This document shows positions 1-10,500 of a stretch of 64,000 nt of DNA, piece after piece. Numbering within the stretch: the first letter of the stretch is position 1; every line of letters begins with the position of its first letter. Source of the stretch: Panorpa germanica (Eukaryota > Arthropoda > Insecta > Mecoptera > Panorpidae). The notes below the pieces were generated by a model. The model saw nothing but the letters and a program-made list of their open reading frames with translations. It was not told the origin of the DNA and did no database searches. The stretch covers positions 11,904,001-11,968,000 of the forward strand of contig OY783212.1 of assembly GCA_963678705.1 (NCBI GenBank), read 5' to 3'. Made by a program: the position numbers and the translations under genes.

Positions 1-156
1 CGTTTCTAAACATTATTAATATAAAATTTAAAAAATTTAGAATAAAGATATAAAAGAAATAATAACTATGGTTAAATATGTGTTAATGATTTGAACTGTT
101 TGACTGTAATTTATAAATACTACTTCTTATTTAACAACTTTACAATATTGCCTTAC

Positions 157-231
157 TGTGCCCAACCATCCTAATACTAATCCACCGGTCCTCAAACTGC
201 AACAGCAACAACACTGGTTTAGACACGGCAT
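157..231 (-). CDS. first exon of a four-pass membrane protein (copy 0, partial)
   Basis: The exon starts at ATG 231 and reads MPCLNQCCCCCSLRTGG and onward for 25 codons, ending at a gtaag donor (152-156). It nearly matches exons at 2966-3040 and 20354-20428, including the cysteine run and SLRTGG. The upstream 240-420 sequence also resembles the flanks of the other two exons, so whole promoters were duplicated. The rest of the gene would lie left of the window. The product is probably a small insect four-pass membrane protein; the Cys-run plus SLRTG start is reminiscent of insect DUF4728/pasiflora-type proteins, which is a tentative family call. Confidence 0.6.
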
Positions 232-1047
232 TGTTTAATTACAAGTAAAAGTAAATAATAAAAACAATTTGCAAAATATAAATTCACTGTAGACTTGAGT
301 ACAACGTCGTATTCTTCAAAAGTTTGGGTCAGTTGTGTTCGGTAGTTCAAAGTATTAAATATAAATTTCGATGTCGGTCGTGAATGTTCGCTATATCTAA
401 ACTAGAATTCGTTAAAGAATTAACACGCCTAATAGTCAGGCAACTATTACGTTCCATCTAAACTGGTTCTTTTCTTGGATATTTGAATAAGGGTTCCACA
501 AGTGATGCAGTTTTAGCTACGTTTGAAATGGTTTGAATTTAAATCTGTGAACTTCCGTCCTTTCTAATTATTTATATGGTTTAACCACCGAGTTCCGACT
601 GCAATCGCACCTTATTTATTTTCTAAAATAAATCTAAATTATTATTAGTTATTTTTAATATACATACTTCATACTCGCCCTTCTGCCAATTCGATATCTT
701 TGATTCTATTGACCAATTCAAACATATTCACCTAGACGACGTACGACCACGCTTATATTCTGCTTCCACTTATTTTCATACACGTTTGCCCATTCAAAAA
801 CAAGAAATAAATTATTAATAATAATTGCATTTTCTCCTTAATGTTAAGAAACACAAATTTATTTATTTGAAGAAACAGAAGTACACAGTAAATTTATCTG
901 AAATTTTGACAGTTGTTGTTTGAAAGATGACACACAGTTTTGACTTCAAACACCGATACTTATTTGTATTCTATAATTGTTACAGATTTACATGAACTTT
1001 TGAACTTGATTTTACACATTAAACTTTAGATGTAGACTACATATTAA
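232..1047. other. intergenic, promoter side of copy 0
   Basis: AT-rich sequence between the copy 0 start and the copy 1 stop. Positions 240-420 resemble 3046-3270 (the flank of copy 1), so they probably carry the duplicated minus-strand promoter. No convincing coding sequence was seen. Confidence 0.5.
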
Positions 1048-3040
1048 TTAGACATATGCAATTGAGTTTTCATTACGAATTGATTGGTATAAGCTGAAGA
1101 TGCAGATCCAGAAATAAATGCTAAGACCTACAACAAAAAATATATATAAATAATAAATTGTAACTATATACAATGAATAAGTATTTATCTGACTCTCTAA
1201 TATAAGTTTAAAACTACTCGTATATTAAGTAAACTAAAAGTTAAAGAAATTACTTACAAGATATCGGAATTCCAACAGAATATATAATAGTACCTTTGAA
1301 AGGAATGGAATGGCGATCGAGGAGGCAGAGAGGAGAAGAGAAGGTGGCGCAAGTGTGGAAGAGGAGCTAAGGAGAAGGGATAAGGAGATACAACAGCAGG
1401 AGAGAATGGGAAAAATAGAAAAAAGTGACTACAATAAAAGATATAAAAGGTTATGGGAAAATAATGTGCCTCAGTACCTTTTAGAAAAAGACATAAAACA
1501 CATAAGAAGAACAGCAAGGTTTAGATTGGGAAATGAGGAAAAAGGAAACAGATACTGGGAAAAGAGTGAGGAAAGAAAGTGTAGAATGTGCGGAGCGGAG
1601 GACGAAACACTGGAGCACATTAAGTTTGAGTGTAAGGAAAAAGTAGCGAGCGAAAGGAATATCGGCCAGCTATTAAAGGGAGGCAGTGAAGGAAAGAGGT
1701 GGATGGCGGAAATAGTAAGAAGGAAAGAAAAAACAGGAGAATAAAATAAGCTGGTGGAGAATAATGTAAATTTAATTGTAATTTGAAATATGTATTAAGA
1801 ATGTAGATTGTAAAGCCGAAAGGCGAACAATAAACAATAAATAATAATATAATAGTACCAATTAATATAGATATTTCATAATTAGTGCCAGATAAAAATA
1901 ATCCTCCAACTAATAAAACAGCAAGAAATCCACCAAAACCAGCCAGCCCATTTGTAATTAACCATGGCAGTAAGTATAGATGTTTTCTCTATAAAAAATG
2001 TTTTAAAATATGTTAAATGATTGGTAGTTGGAGTAATGAATTCATGCAGAATATTTTACCTTATGAGATCCAACTAACAACAAAATGCTTACAATCAAAG
2101 CAACTACTACAGGAATTAAGCTCAAAGTAATTAAAACTGCTTATCCTAGATATAAAAAATAATTTCAATGTAATTTAACTTTATTAAATAAAAATATGTT
2201 TTGTAAGGACATATCTAACACCTGCATTGTCCGCAGAGTAATTCTTGTCGGTATATAAAAGTACATAAAAAACAAGTGCTCCATTGATGAAACCATCAAC
2301 CTAAGAAACAAATATTTAACTGTTAGTTAACTATTTGGCCAATGGCTGAAAAATAATATTGATAATAATTTATAGCAACGCAATTCATGGCACGGTCCGC
2401 TCTACTGAAACCACCTTTCTTCACTATTCTTATTTTTACTCTTTTTACTTCCCACTACCTGCTTTTGCGTTAGATTTCTTTTACGAATAATTCTTTTTGC
2501 GATGAATTGCTTTCAAATAAAGCAGCTTAATTTTTGTATTATATTAATATAATTCAAAAGTCGATGTGGCTTTAGCAAAGAAACAAACCACGTAGCAGAA
2601 CATTATTGCCTAGAAAGCCCGAGAAATCATAATAAAGGAAAACGGGATAGACGAATTATTATTCACAACAACAAATAAAACCAATGCCAATACATATATA
2701 TAATATATTATATCATGAGAATATAGAATTACAAGTATGTCAATAGTTAAGTTTCAAACATATATTTCATAAAATTATAATAATTCCAAAATACCATTTC
2801 TTACTTGATCATTTTTGTTTTTTAGAAAAAAATAAGATGCTGTAAAACTGATGGCAAAAATTTAAAATAAAAAACCAGTTTTAATTCAGAATAAAAAAAA
2901 CTGTTTACCTATAATTTATAAATATTATTTCTTATTTACATAACAACTACATAATATTGTCTTACTATTCCCAACCATCCTATTAATAATCCACCGGTCC
3001 TCAAACTGCAACAGCAACAACACTGGTTTAAACACGGCAT
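1048..3040 (-). pseudogene. four-pass membrane protein, copy 1, disrupted by a retrotransposon
   Basis: Five exons can be read: 2966-3040, 2222-2300, 2060-2145 (or 2060-2136), 1258-1988 and 1048-1127. Phases match copy 2, and the last exon ends SIAYV-stop. Exon 4 (RKHLYLLPWLITNGLAGFGG and onward) is split by a non-LTR insertion at 1295-1846, which destroys the reading frame. In exon 3 the acceptor homologous to copy 2 would give an in-frame TAA as the second codon. A second AG nine bases downstream (exon start 2136) would skip that stop in frame. The hydrophobic segments and the WICIFSLYQSIRNE-type tail match copy 2. The insertion makes a functional product unlikely unless exon 4 is skipped. 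Confidence 0.75.
1295..1846 (+). mobile_element. 5'-truncated non-LTR retrotransposon
   Basis: The insert lies inside exon 4 of the membrane protein and is bounded by a 13-base direct repeat (ATATAATAGTACC at 1282-1294 and 1847-1859). An open frame at 1310-1744 codes for a charged C-terminal piece with a Cys/His cluster (CRMCGAEDETLEHIKFEC), typical of the end of ORF2 in insect non-LTR elements. The 3' end has AAAGCCGAAAGGC followed by an AATAA-rich tail. Only the last 0.55 kb is present, as expected for truncated target-primed insertion. The exact 3' limit is blurred because the tail resembles the duplicated target. The clade was not assigned. Confidence 0.8.
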
Positions 3041-4775
3041 TGTTTACGATGTGTGGAATAATGTTTTTTTAAATAGTCAATTACAACAATTTGCAAAATA
3101 TAAATTTACTACAGCCTTTTTCTCGGCTTAATAGTTATTTAAGTATAGGTGGAGTACTCTTACAAGTTTTGGGTCAGTTGCATTGTATTAAAAATAAACT
3201 TCGATGTTGTTCGAGCAGTTTCGCAGTACCTAAACTTAAAACTGCATCAGATGTGCATGCGTACGTACTGAATTATAATTCTTTAATCCCTTTCCTCTTA
3301 ATGAAAATATACAGCATGTTCATATACTGCAACATTTACTTAAAAATGCCAAGTTTATTATTGCAGTAAATATTGCTATCATGACTTATAATACAATGTA
3401 CTATGTACAATGTACTATGCTATAATGACTTATGTACTATATGTTCTACAAAAAAAAAATTAAGGAAAAAAACCTTTCTGCGCTTTAGTTATTTCTGTAG
3501 CAATCCACAGAGTTTTTTTCCGCACGAAATTATAGTAGATGTAAGATGATGATTTAGCGTCCCCTTCACTGTGAAATTAAGTTACAATTGGCGCCCCTTT
3601 CTTACAGTTTAGCGTCCCCTTTATCTTGGCGCCTGATGCTGCCTGATTCATATCATACTCTGAAGAACTTAATAACTAACAAGTTTGTATAAATAGAAGA
3701 AAGACAAAGTGAAATATATAAGAATATATTGAATAAGAAGCTATTTTAAAATAATTACATATATGCTTAAGTAAAGTAAACATAAAATAAATCTCAATAT
3801 AATTACAAGATTAATTACTTAAAAATATATATTGAAAATAAATAAAATGTTGGATAATTATTAAAAACAGGATTATTTCAATATTCTTAAGTAAACTTAA
3901 AAGTAACATTATGTAGTAATAACATCTGTGATAAGTTTGTAAGTATAATAAGCATAAGTAAGTATAAATGTTACATTCTTGTTTACTGGATTATATCAAG
4001 TTATAATCCAGGAAACAATCCCCTATAGAAACACAATCCCGGGGCGCGAGATCCCGCTTGATTTCTCGAAGTAATTTGTATATGCATGTTTTATATGAAC
4101 GATGCAATTATACAAACAAAGATTATATAACTATAACTAATCCCGGGATTTACTTTTTCAAACCCCGAAATCCTGGGATCGTAAATATGTTTCGGGATTG
4201 AATTCCCTACCCTACAAACAATTTGGATTGGAAGCGTATAAAATTCGAATACGACATTCTTGAACTCAATCTAGTATAGGAATCGACATTTGGGATCAAA
4301 ACGGAGGCGAAAGTTTCAGATATAAATTTTAAAATACAAAATTTCTTTTCCTGAACGTACCCAAATATATTTTCTACCTGTGGCTTAGAACGTGCTTCGA
4401 AAAATCTTACTCAAATTGTTATCAAGCTATTCGACGTTACTACGATACGAAAAAATGTTTGTAAGGTAGTTATAACTAGTGAATGTAGATAAAATATTTA
4501 TAATCCATTACCTTCATTAACGTATTAAAAAGAGTATTATATTTATCAAAAGCAAGTAAAAATATTATTATTATAGTAATAGTTTCAAATCTAATCTATG
4601 GTCGCGCTTATTTTATTTTAATTCTTTAAAAAGTGTTTTAGCCAATATAAATTTCAAAAATCTTGAAACAGACATTTATTAATCCAGCATTAAAACTTTC
4701 TTTTCACATTTCTTTTTTAATAGTATCGGTTTTGAAACATGATACATGGAATATTTTTACATTTAAGTTTAGACA
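3041..4775. other. intergenic between copies 1 and 2
   Basis: Positions 3046-3270 resemble the upstream flanks of the other first exons. At 4010-4210 there is a cluster of TCCCGGGAT-like words in both orientations, possibly a decayed transposon end, but no clean terminal repeats were found. Short open frames here are not supported. Confidence 0.4.
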
Positions 4776-5778
4776 TTAAACTTTCAGTGTAGTGTATGGC
4801 ACAGGTTTCATACCGTAGACATGTCCACTCGCCTTTTCGTTGCGAATAGACTGGTACAAGCTCAAGATGCAGATCCAGAAGTAAATGTTAAGAGCTGCAA
4901 CAAAAATACATTTCAATTTAAACTTATATAAGTAGATAAATAGACTTTCGTTTCTTATTTCAAATTAACGAACAATTAGAAGTGATATTTTTCAAACATG
5001 ACACATAGATAAATCTATGAAAAAAGAATAAATATCGTAAGCCGGCTTAAATTATTTCTTAATTGCTGGTACCAAAAGTTTTATTCCTTAAGTGCGAGCA
5101 GCGCGATATGTTATACAGAAATGTACTATCAATAGTAATAATCATCGAAAGTTTAAAAAAAGTTACTTACAAGACAACGGAATTCCAATACTATATATTA
5201 TAGTACCAATCGCTGTCAAATTGTATGCCTCCTCAGACTCGCCATGTCCACCACATAGGAATAGCCCTCCAATTATTAAAACAGTAAGAAATATACCAAA
5301 AGCAGCCAGTCCATTACTAATCAACCATGGTAGTAGGTAGAGATGATTTTTCTGTAACAATTTTCATCAAATAAATTTATTGAACGGTAAATAGAGAGTA
5401 ATGAATTCATTTATTAAGTCTTACCTTATCGGATCCAACCAATAACATAATGCTTACAGCCAGGGCAATTCCTACAGATACTAAACTCGATGAAACAATT
5501 ACGACTCGTCCTAGAAATAGCATACAATTAAAATTGGGTTCCTAGTTTACATGTTACAATTGTTAGCTCTATAATAATATAAGAATAATATAATCTGACT
5601 TTATACACATGTACCTAATAAAATGTTATATAACAGTTATATACATTATTATACATTAGTATACATTGCAATGACACCAAATAATACCTTCATCGCTTAT
5701 ATTTCCAAGCTGCTCCTTATGACTGAATAAAAACACACTGAACACAATGGCTCCTACACCTTTGATTATAGCATCAAT
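4776..5778 (-). CDS. four-pass membrane protein, copy 2, exons 2-5
   Basis: Exons at 5688-5778, 5425-5510, 5171-5351 and 4776-4894 join with correct donors, acceptors and phases. The product runs from IDAIIKGVGAIVFSVFLF through a second hydrophobic stretch (VVIVSSSLVSVGIALAVSI), a third (LLPWLISNGLAAFGIFLT) with an acidic loop, and a fourth (YFWICILSLYQSIRNE), ending YTTLKV-stop. Adding the only first exon that fits (20354-20428, phase 0) gives 183 residues, reading in frame throughout. All key positions match copy 1, but no disrupting stop or insertion is present, so this is the likely functional copy. The function is unknown. Confidence 0.7.
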
Positions 5779-6043
5779 CTGAAAAAGAAATATTTATAAA
5801 TAATAATTTCATAATTATGTCATCTCTCCAATAAAGACTATGGTAATTCAATTAATTGTGTGTTGAGATACTGATTATCATTTAGTACCATATATCAAAT
5901 TAATATATTTTTTATTATATTTAACTAAATTTTATTAACGGTAAATTATTGCTAATTTTTAACCCAATTAATCACACTGTATCGATTAGTTTATGAGTAT
6001 GTACAACCGAACTCATATCTCCAAACCACTTCCTTTGCGGTAA

Positions 6044-6140
6044 ATTGCTGTGTGATAAACTACATATCTTGAATAATAATATTTTTTATTGTCAGAGAAG
6101 AGTGTGCTATTCTTCCTGCTTCTATGACTCAATTAATAAT
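6044..6140 (+). repeat. 97-bp direct repeat, left copy
   Basis: Begins ATTGCTGTGTGATAAAC and ends CTCAATTAATAAT. The same 97 bases recur at 6732-6828 with two A/G differences. The two copies exactly abut the ends of the intervening 591-bp element. Confidence 0.85.
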
Positions 6141-6731
6141 GGGCTTGTCTTAATTTCTATAAAAGTGTACTATATATTGATAAAGTGGGTTACTAGAACC
6201 TGAAATGTTATATTATTTTTTAATAACTCCTTATATGTTAGGAGATATTAACAATTAAAAAAGTCATTTTGTCTCTTTAATTATAATTAAAGGGATTCAA
6301 CGTTGTACACATTCCAAGTGCATGTGACATCACAATCCTTGTGTAAGGTTACCAACCTTACAGCTCATAAAGCTCTGCTATATGTATTTATATACCAAAA
6401 TATCAAATATTATTTACAGCTATTTCAAGAAACAATCAAATTTCAATATTATGTCTGCCTTAGCAGGGTTAAATAAAATAAAAACTTATTATTCTTTGAC
6501 TTGACTTGATTATTTCGACTACCAACAAATAACTGACGTTAAAATGCATTTCACGTCATACAAATATGGCCGACCATTTCTAGCGCTAAAACTACAATTC
6601 AAACTTTTAATTGCTATATCTCCGTCAATGTTTAGATATTTAATAAAATAGACACGCCAATACACATTTATTAACATCAATTTCAATCAACAATTGAAAA
6701 ATCGACCACTAAAAAATGAGGACACAAGCCC
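6141..6731. mobile_element. MITE-like element with short inverted ends
   Basis: 591 bp beginning GGGCTTGTC and ending GACACAAGCCC, so the termini are inverted over about 8 bases with further partial matching inward. It has no coding capacity. It lies precisely between two copies of a 97-bp direct repeat, far longer than any normal target-site duplication. The superfamily is unknown. Confidence 0.55.
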
Positions 6732-6828
6732 ATTGCTGTGTGATAAACTACATGTCTTGAATAATAATATTTTTTATTGTCGGAGAAGAGTGTGCTATTC
6801 TTCCTGCTTCTATGACTCAATTAATAAT
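6732..6828 (+). repeat. 97-bp direct repeat, right copy
   Basis: Second copy of the repeat at 6044-6140, differing at two positions (CATGTCTTG for CATATCTTG, and GTCGGAG for GTCAGAG). Confidence 0.85.
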
Positions 6829-7309
6829 TAAATATTATTTTTGTGGACAATATATTAAATCGGTATCGGTAATAATGTACTCTTTATAATTTAGCTGAAA
6901 TTTTAATTTGGTATATTCACAATACTGTGATAATAAAAGAAAACATATATAGCAAAATAAGTCGCAATGAAGTGCGCGTCTTTTTTATTTCTCTTTTTAT
7001 TCTTTTTATCTCTGCCATAGATTTTATTCTAAGTTGTTACAATATATTCTTTAATTACATCCCAGCTTATGATAAATATTGATAAAATTTTATTTATAGA
7101 AAACTACCAATATATACTAAGAAACATACAAAGAAAGTATTTTTTGAATAAATATCCAAAGAGATTATTTATGATTCTAATAGTAATGACTAGGAAAAAT
7201 AAACAATAATAAAACTATTAATAAAACATACCTATAGTACAAAAAACCCGCAAAACACAAAATATCGATATTACCTTACATTGATGTAATATTTTACCTA
7301 AACAAAACT

Positions 7310-7510
7310 TAGAAATATTTAATCTAAAACGGTCTTATTATATTATGTTACAGCTATTCTAAAAGCAATTAATCTTTAAAAAAATTTCTTCTCGATTACT
7401 TCATTATTTCTTTTTCGAAACCGACTGATTAATATTTTGTACTTTGAAAGTTTTATGAGTATGCCGATGCGCAAAAGGTAAAACTTATTTTTCAAAAAGC
7501 AGTAAAATTG
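7310..7510 (+). repeat. dispersed AT-rich repeat
   Basis: Contains TATTTAATCTAAAACGGTC and then TTTATGAGTATGCCGATGCG and AAAAGC. Clearly related sequence occurs at 35460-35530 (opposite strand), 43400-43580, 58425-58470 and 63430-63570. No coding capacity or clear termini were found. The neighbouring 6829-7309 is AT-rich with no gene seen. Confidence 0.5.
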
Positions 7511-7551
7511 GTGATAAAATATTATACATTAATAACAGCTAAATTTTGTTA

Positions 7552-10500
7552 TCTATATATATAAAACAAAGACGGGTTTGTTGCAACACTTATAACTCGA
7601 GATCTGCTGAACCAATATTCATGGTTATTGATTCGTTGGATTTGTCTTCGCCCCGAATAGCATAATACATCTTAAAAACAATGAAAATATATAAAACAAA
7701 GACGGGTTTGTTACAACACTTACAATAGCATAATACATCTTAAAAACAATGAAAATTCGAAATTTAAAAAACTCGACAATGAAAACTCGATACTTAATCA
7801 TTTCAATAAATGCTGATTTGTTTATTTCATGTCAAACATTTGTTGTCATGACAACATGTTGTAACAACTATTCATGTGTGCGTTCAGAAATTTATTTTTT
7901 GTAAAATGTCTCGAAAGTTCAGGTACTGTTATATTTGTTTGTTTTAGACATTAATTTGTGTAAATTATTTATTAATTATTTAATTTTTAATTTCAGAAAA
8001 TAATACCTAAGATTTATTGTACAGGTTAACAAAAGTGTAAATGTCTTTTTATAGGTTATCTATAACTATAATTTTTCTTGATAAGCTATTCATATGTAGT
8101 GCTTATATACTCTTTGTGCTATTGTCTATGTCTCGAAAGTGGTTTTTTGTGGTTTTATGCGAGTGCACATTCAGTATTAATATTAATAACAATGCCGCGT
8201 CCTAGAAGATAATACGTCTTTGGGAATACTCGATGCTGGATGTATTCAATCGAATGGCAAAAACGAGGCCTACCGCATGCTCACATTCTAATTTGGTTAG
8301 TCAAAAGAATTCAGCCAGATCAAATAGATGACATCATATGTGCGGAGATTCCTGCTCCTGAAACCGATCCAGACCTACATGATGTTGTAATCACGAATAT
8401 GATTCATGGACCGTGTGGCACTATCAACCGCCAATCACCGTGCATGGTCGACGGCAAGTGTTCCAAACGGTATCCACGAAAATTGACGGCAGAGACCATT
8501 ACAGGCAACGATGGTTATCCATTGTATCGGCGTCGATCGCTTGATGATAATGGTAGAACTATCACAACTAAAGTGAAAGGAAACGATTTCGTAGTTGACA
8601 ACAGTTGGATTGTTTCATATTCACCACTTCTTTCCAAAACATTTAAGGCACATTGTAATGTTGAGTATTGCAATTCGGTCAAGTCAATTAAATACATTTG
8701 CAAATATGTCACGAAAGGCAGCGACATGGCGGTGTTTGGTATCCAAACATCCAATATCAACGATGAAATCACGCGCTATCAAGTCGGTAGATATGTGAAC
8801 TGCAATGAAGCAATTTGGCGTATATTTTCATTCCCTATTCACGAACGTCATTCTACTGTTGTACATTTGGGGGTGCATCTAGAGAACGGTCAGAGAGTAT
8901 ATTTCACAGCGTCGAATGCTGCTCAACGTGCCGAAACACCTCCAGCGACAACACTGACCAGTTTCTTTGCGATTTGTCAAAGCGATCCGTTCGCACGAAC
9001 TTTGCTTTACTCAGAAATGCCACGTTATTACACTTGGAACGCTACATCGAAGAAATTTCAACGTCGGAAGCAAGGCGATGCAGTTCCTGGTTATCCAGAT
9101 ATGCGTTCTACTGATGCTCTTGGTCGTATTTACACAGTTCATCCGAAGAATGATGAATGTTTCTATTTGCGGTTGTTGCTGGTACATGTTCGAGGGCCAA
9201 CATCATTTGAATCACTACGAACTGTTAATGGTATAGTGTGCCCCACATTTCGTGCAGCATGTCAAGAGCTGAATTTGCTTGAAAACGATACTCATTGGGA
9301 CACGACAATCGCTGAAGCAATTATTTCTGCATCTCCAAGTCAGATACGCACATTATTTGCTATCATCATTTCGACATGCTTCCCATCGAACCCACGTGAC
9401 CTATGGAACAAATACAAAGATAACATGTCTGAAGATATTTTACATCGAATTCGCGTCAGCTCAAGAAATTCCGATCTTGAGGTGAATGAGGAGATGCATA
9501 ACCAGACTTTGCTCTTGATCGAAGATATGTGTTACCTCATGTGCGGCAGTTTGTTAGTTAGGTTAGGAATGCCAGCGCCAGATCGCGGAATGAATGACGC
9601 ATTTAATAGAGAATTGGAACCTGAACGTGAATATGATCCACATGAACTAATCCAATCAGTCCAAACGAATGTACCTCTGTTGAATCCTAAGCAGAGGGAA
9701 GTCTATGATACACTGATTAATGCAATTGATGATGGAAATGGCGGCTTATTTTTTTTGGATGCCCCCGGTGGAACTGGGAAGACATTCTTCATGTCATTGA
9801 TTTTTGCCACTGTACGTGCGAGATCCGAAATTGCGGTAGCAATTACTTTTTCTGGAATAGCGGCCACATTGTTAGACGGATGCCGTACGGCTCACTCAGC
9901 GTTAAAATTGCCATTAAACCTTCAAACTACTGAACAACCGACATGTAACATTTCGAAACACTCCGCAATGGCCAAAGTTTTAGTAGCATCAAAAATCATC
10001 ATATGGGACGAATGCACAATGGCGCACAAACGCGCATTGGAAGCACTAGACCGAACATTAAAAGATCTGCGCAATGACTCGAGATGTTTTGGTGGTGCAA
10101 TGATTTTATTATCTAGCGATTTCCGACAAACACTACCAGTCATTCCAAGATCTACTGCTGCCGACGAAATAAACGCTTGCCTCAAAGCATCAAATCTGTG
10201 GCGATATGTAAAGAAACTTCAACTGTCTGTAAATATGAGAGTTGCATTGTTGAACGATCTATCTGCTGATGATTTCTCGAAGCAATTGCTGATTATCGGT
10301 AATGGCCGTGTTCCTGTTGACAAATCGAGCGGTTTGATTTCATTTCCTCCAAATGTTTGCAATTTTGTATCATCAAAATACGAGCTTATCAACAAAGTAT
10401 TCCCGGATATCATTGCTAACCACAAAAATACTAAATGGTTAAATGAGCGAGCAATTTTGGCCGCTAAAAATAAAGATGTAGATGACCTCAATTTTATAAT

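Noticed and set aside
1310-1744. Host gene for a 144-residue charged protein
   Set aside because: It is the ORF2 tail of a non-LTR insertion bounded by a target duplication.
3091-3369. 92-residue plus-strand frame
   Set aside because: It overlaps the duplicated promoter flank of the membrane-protein family; the similar flanks at 241-420 and 20430-20700 do not keep the frame open.
4010-4210. Transposon with TCCCGGGAT-like inverted words
   Set aside because: The words recur in both orientations, but no matching termini or target duplication could be found.
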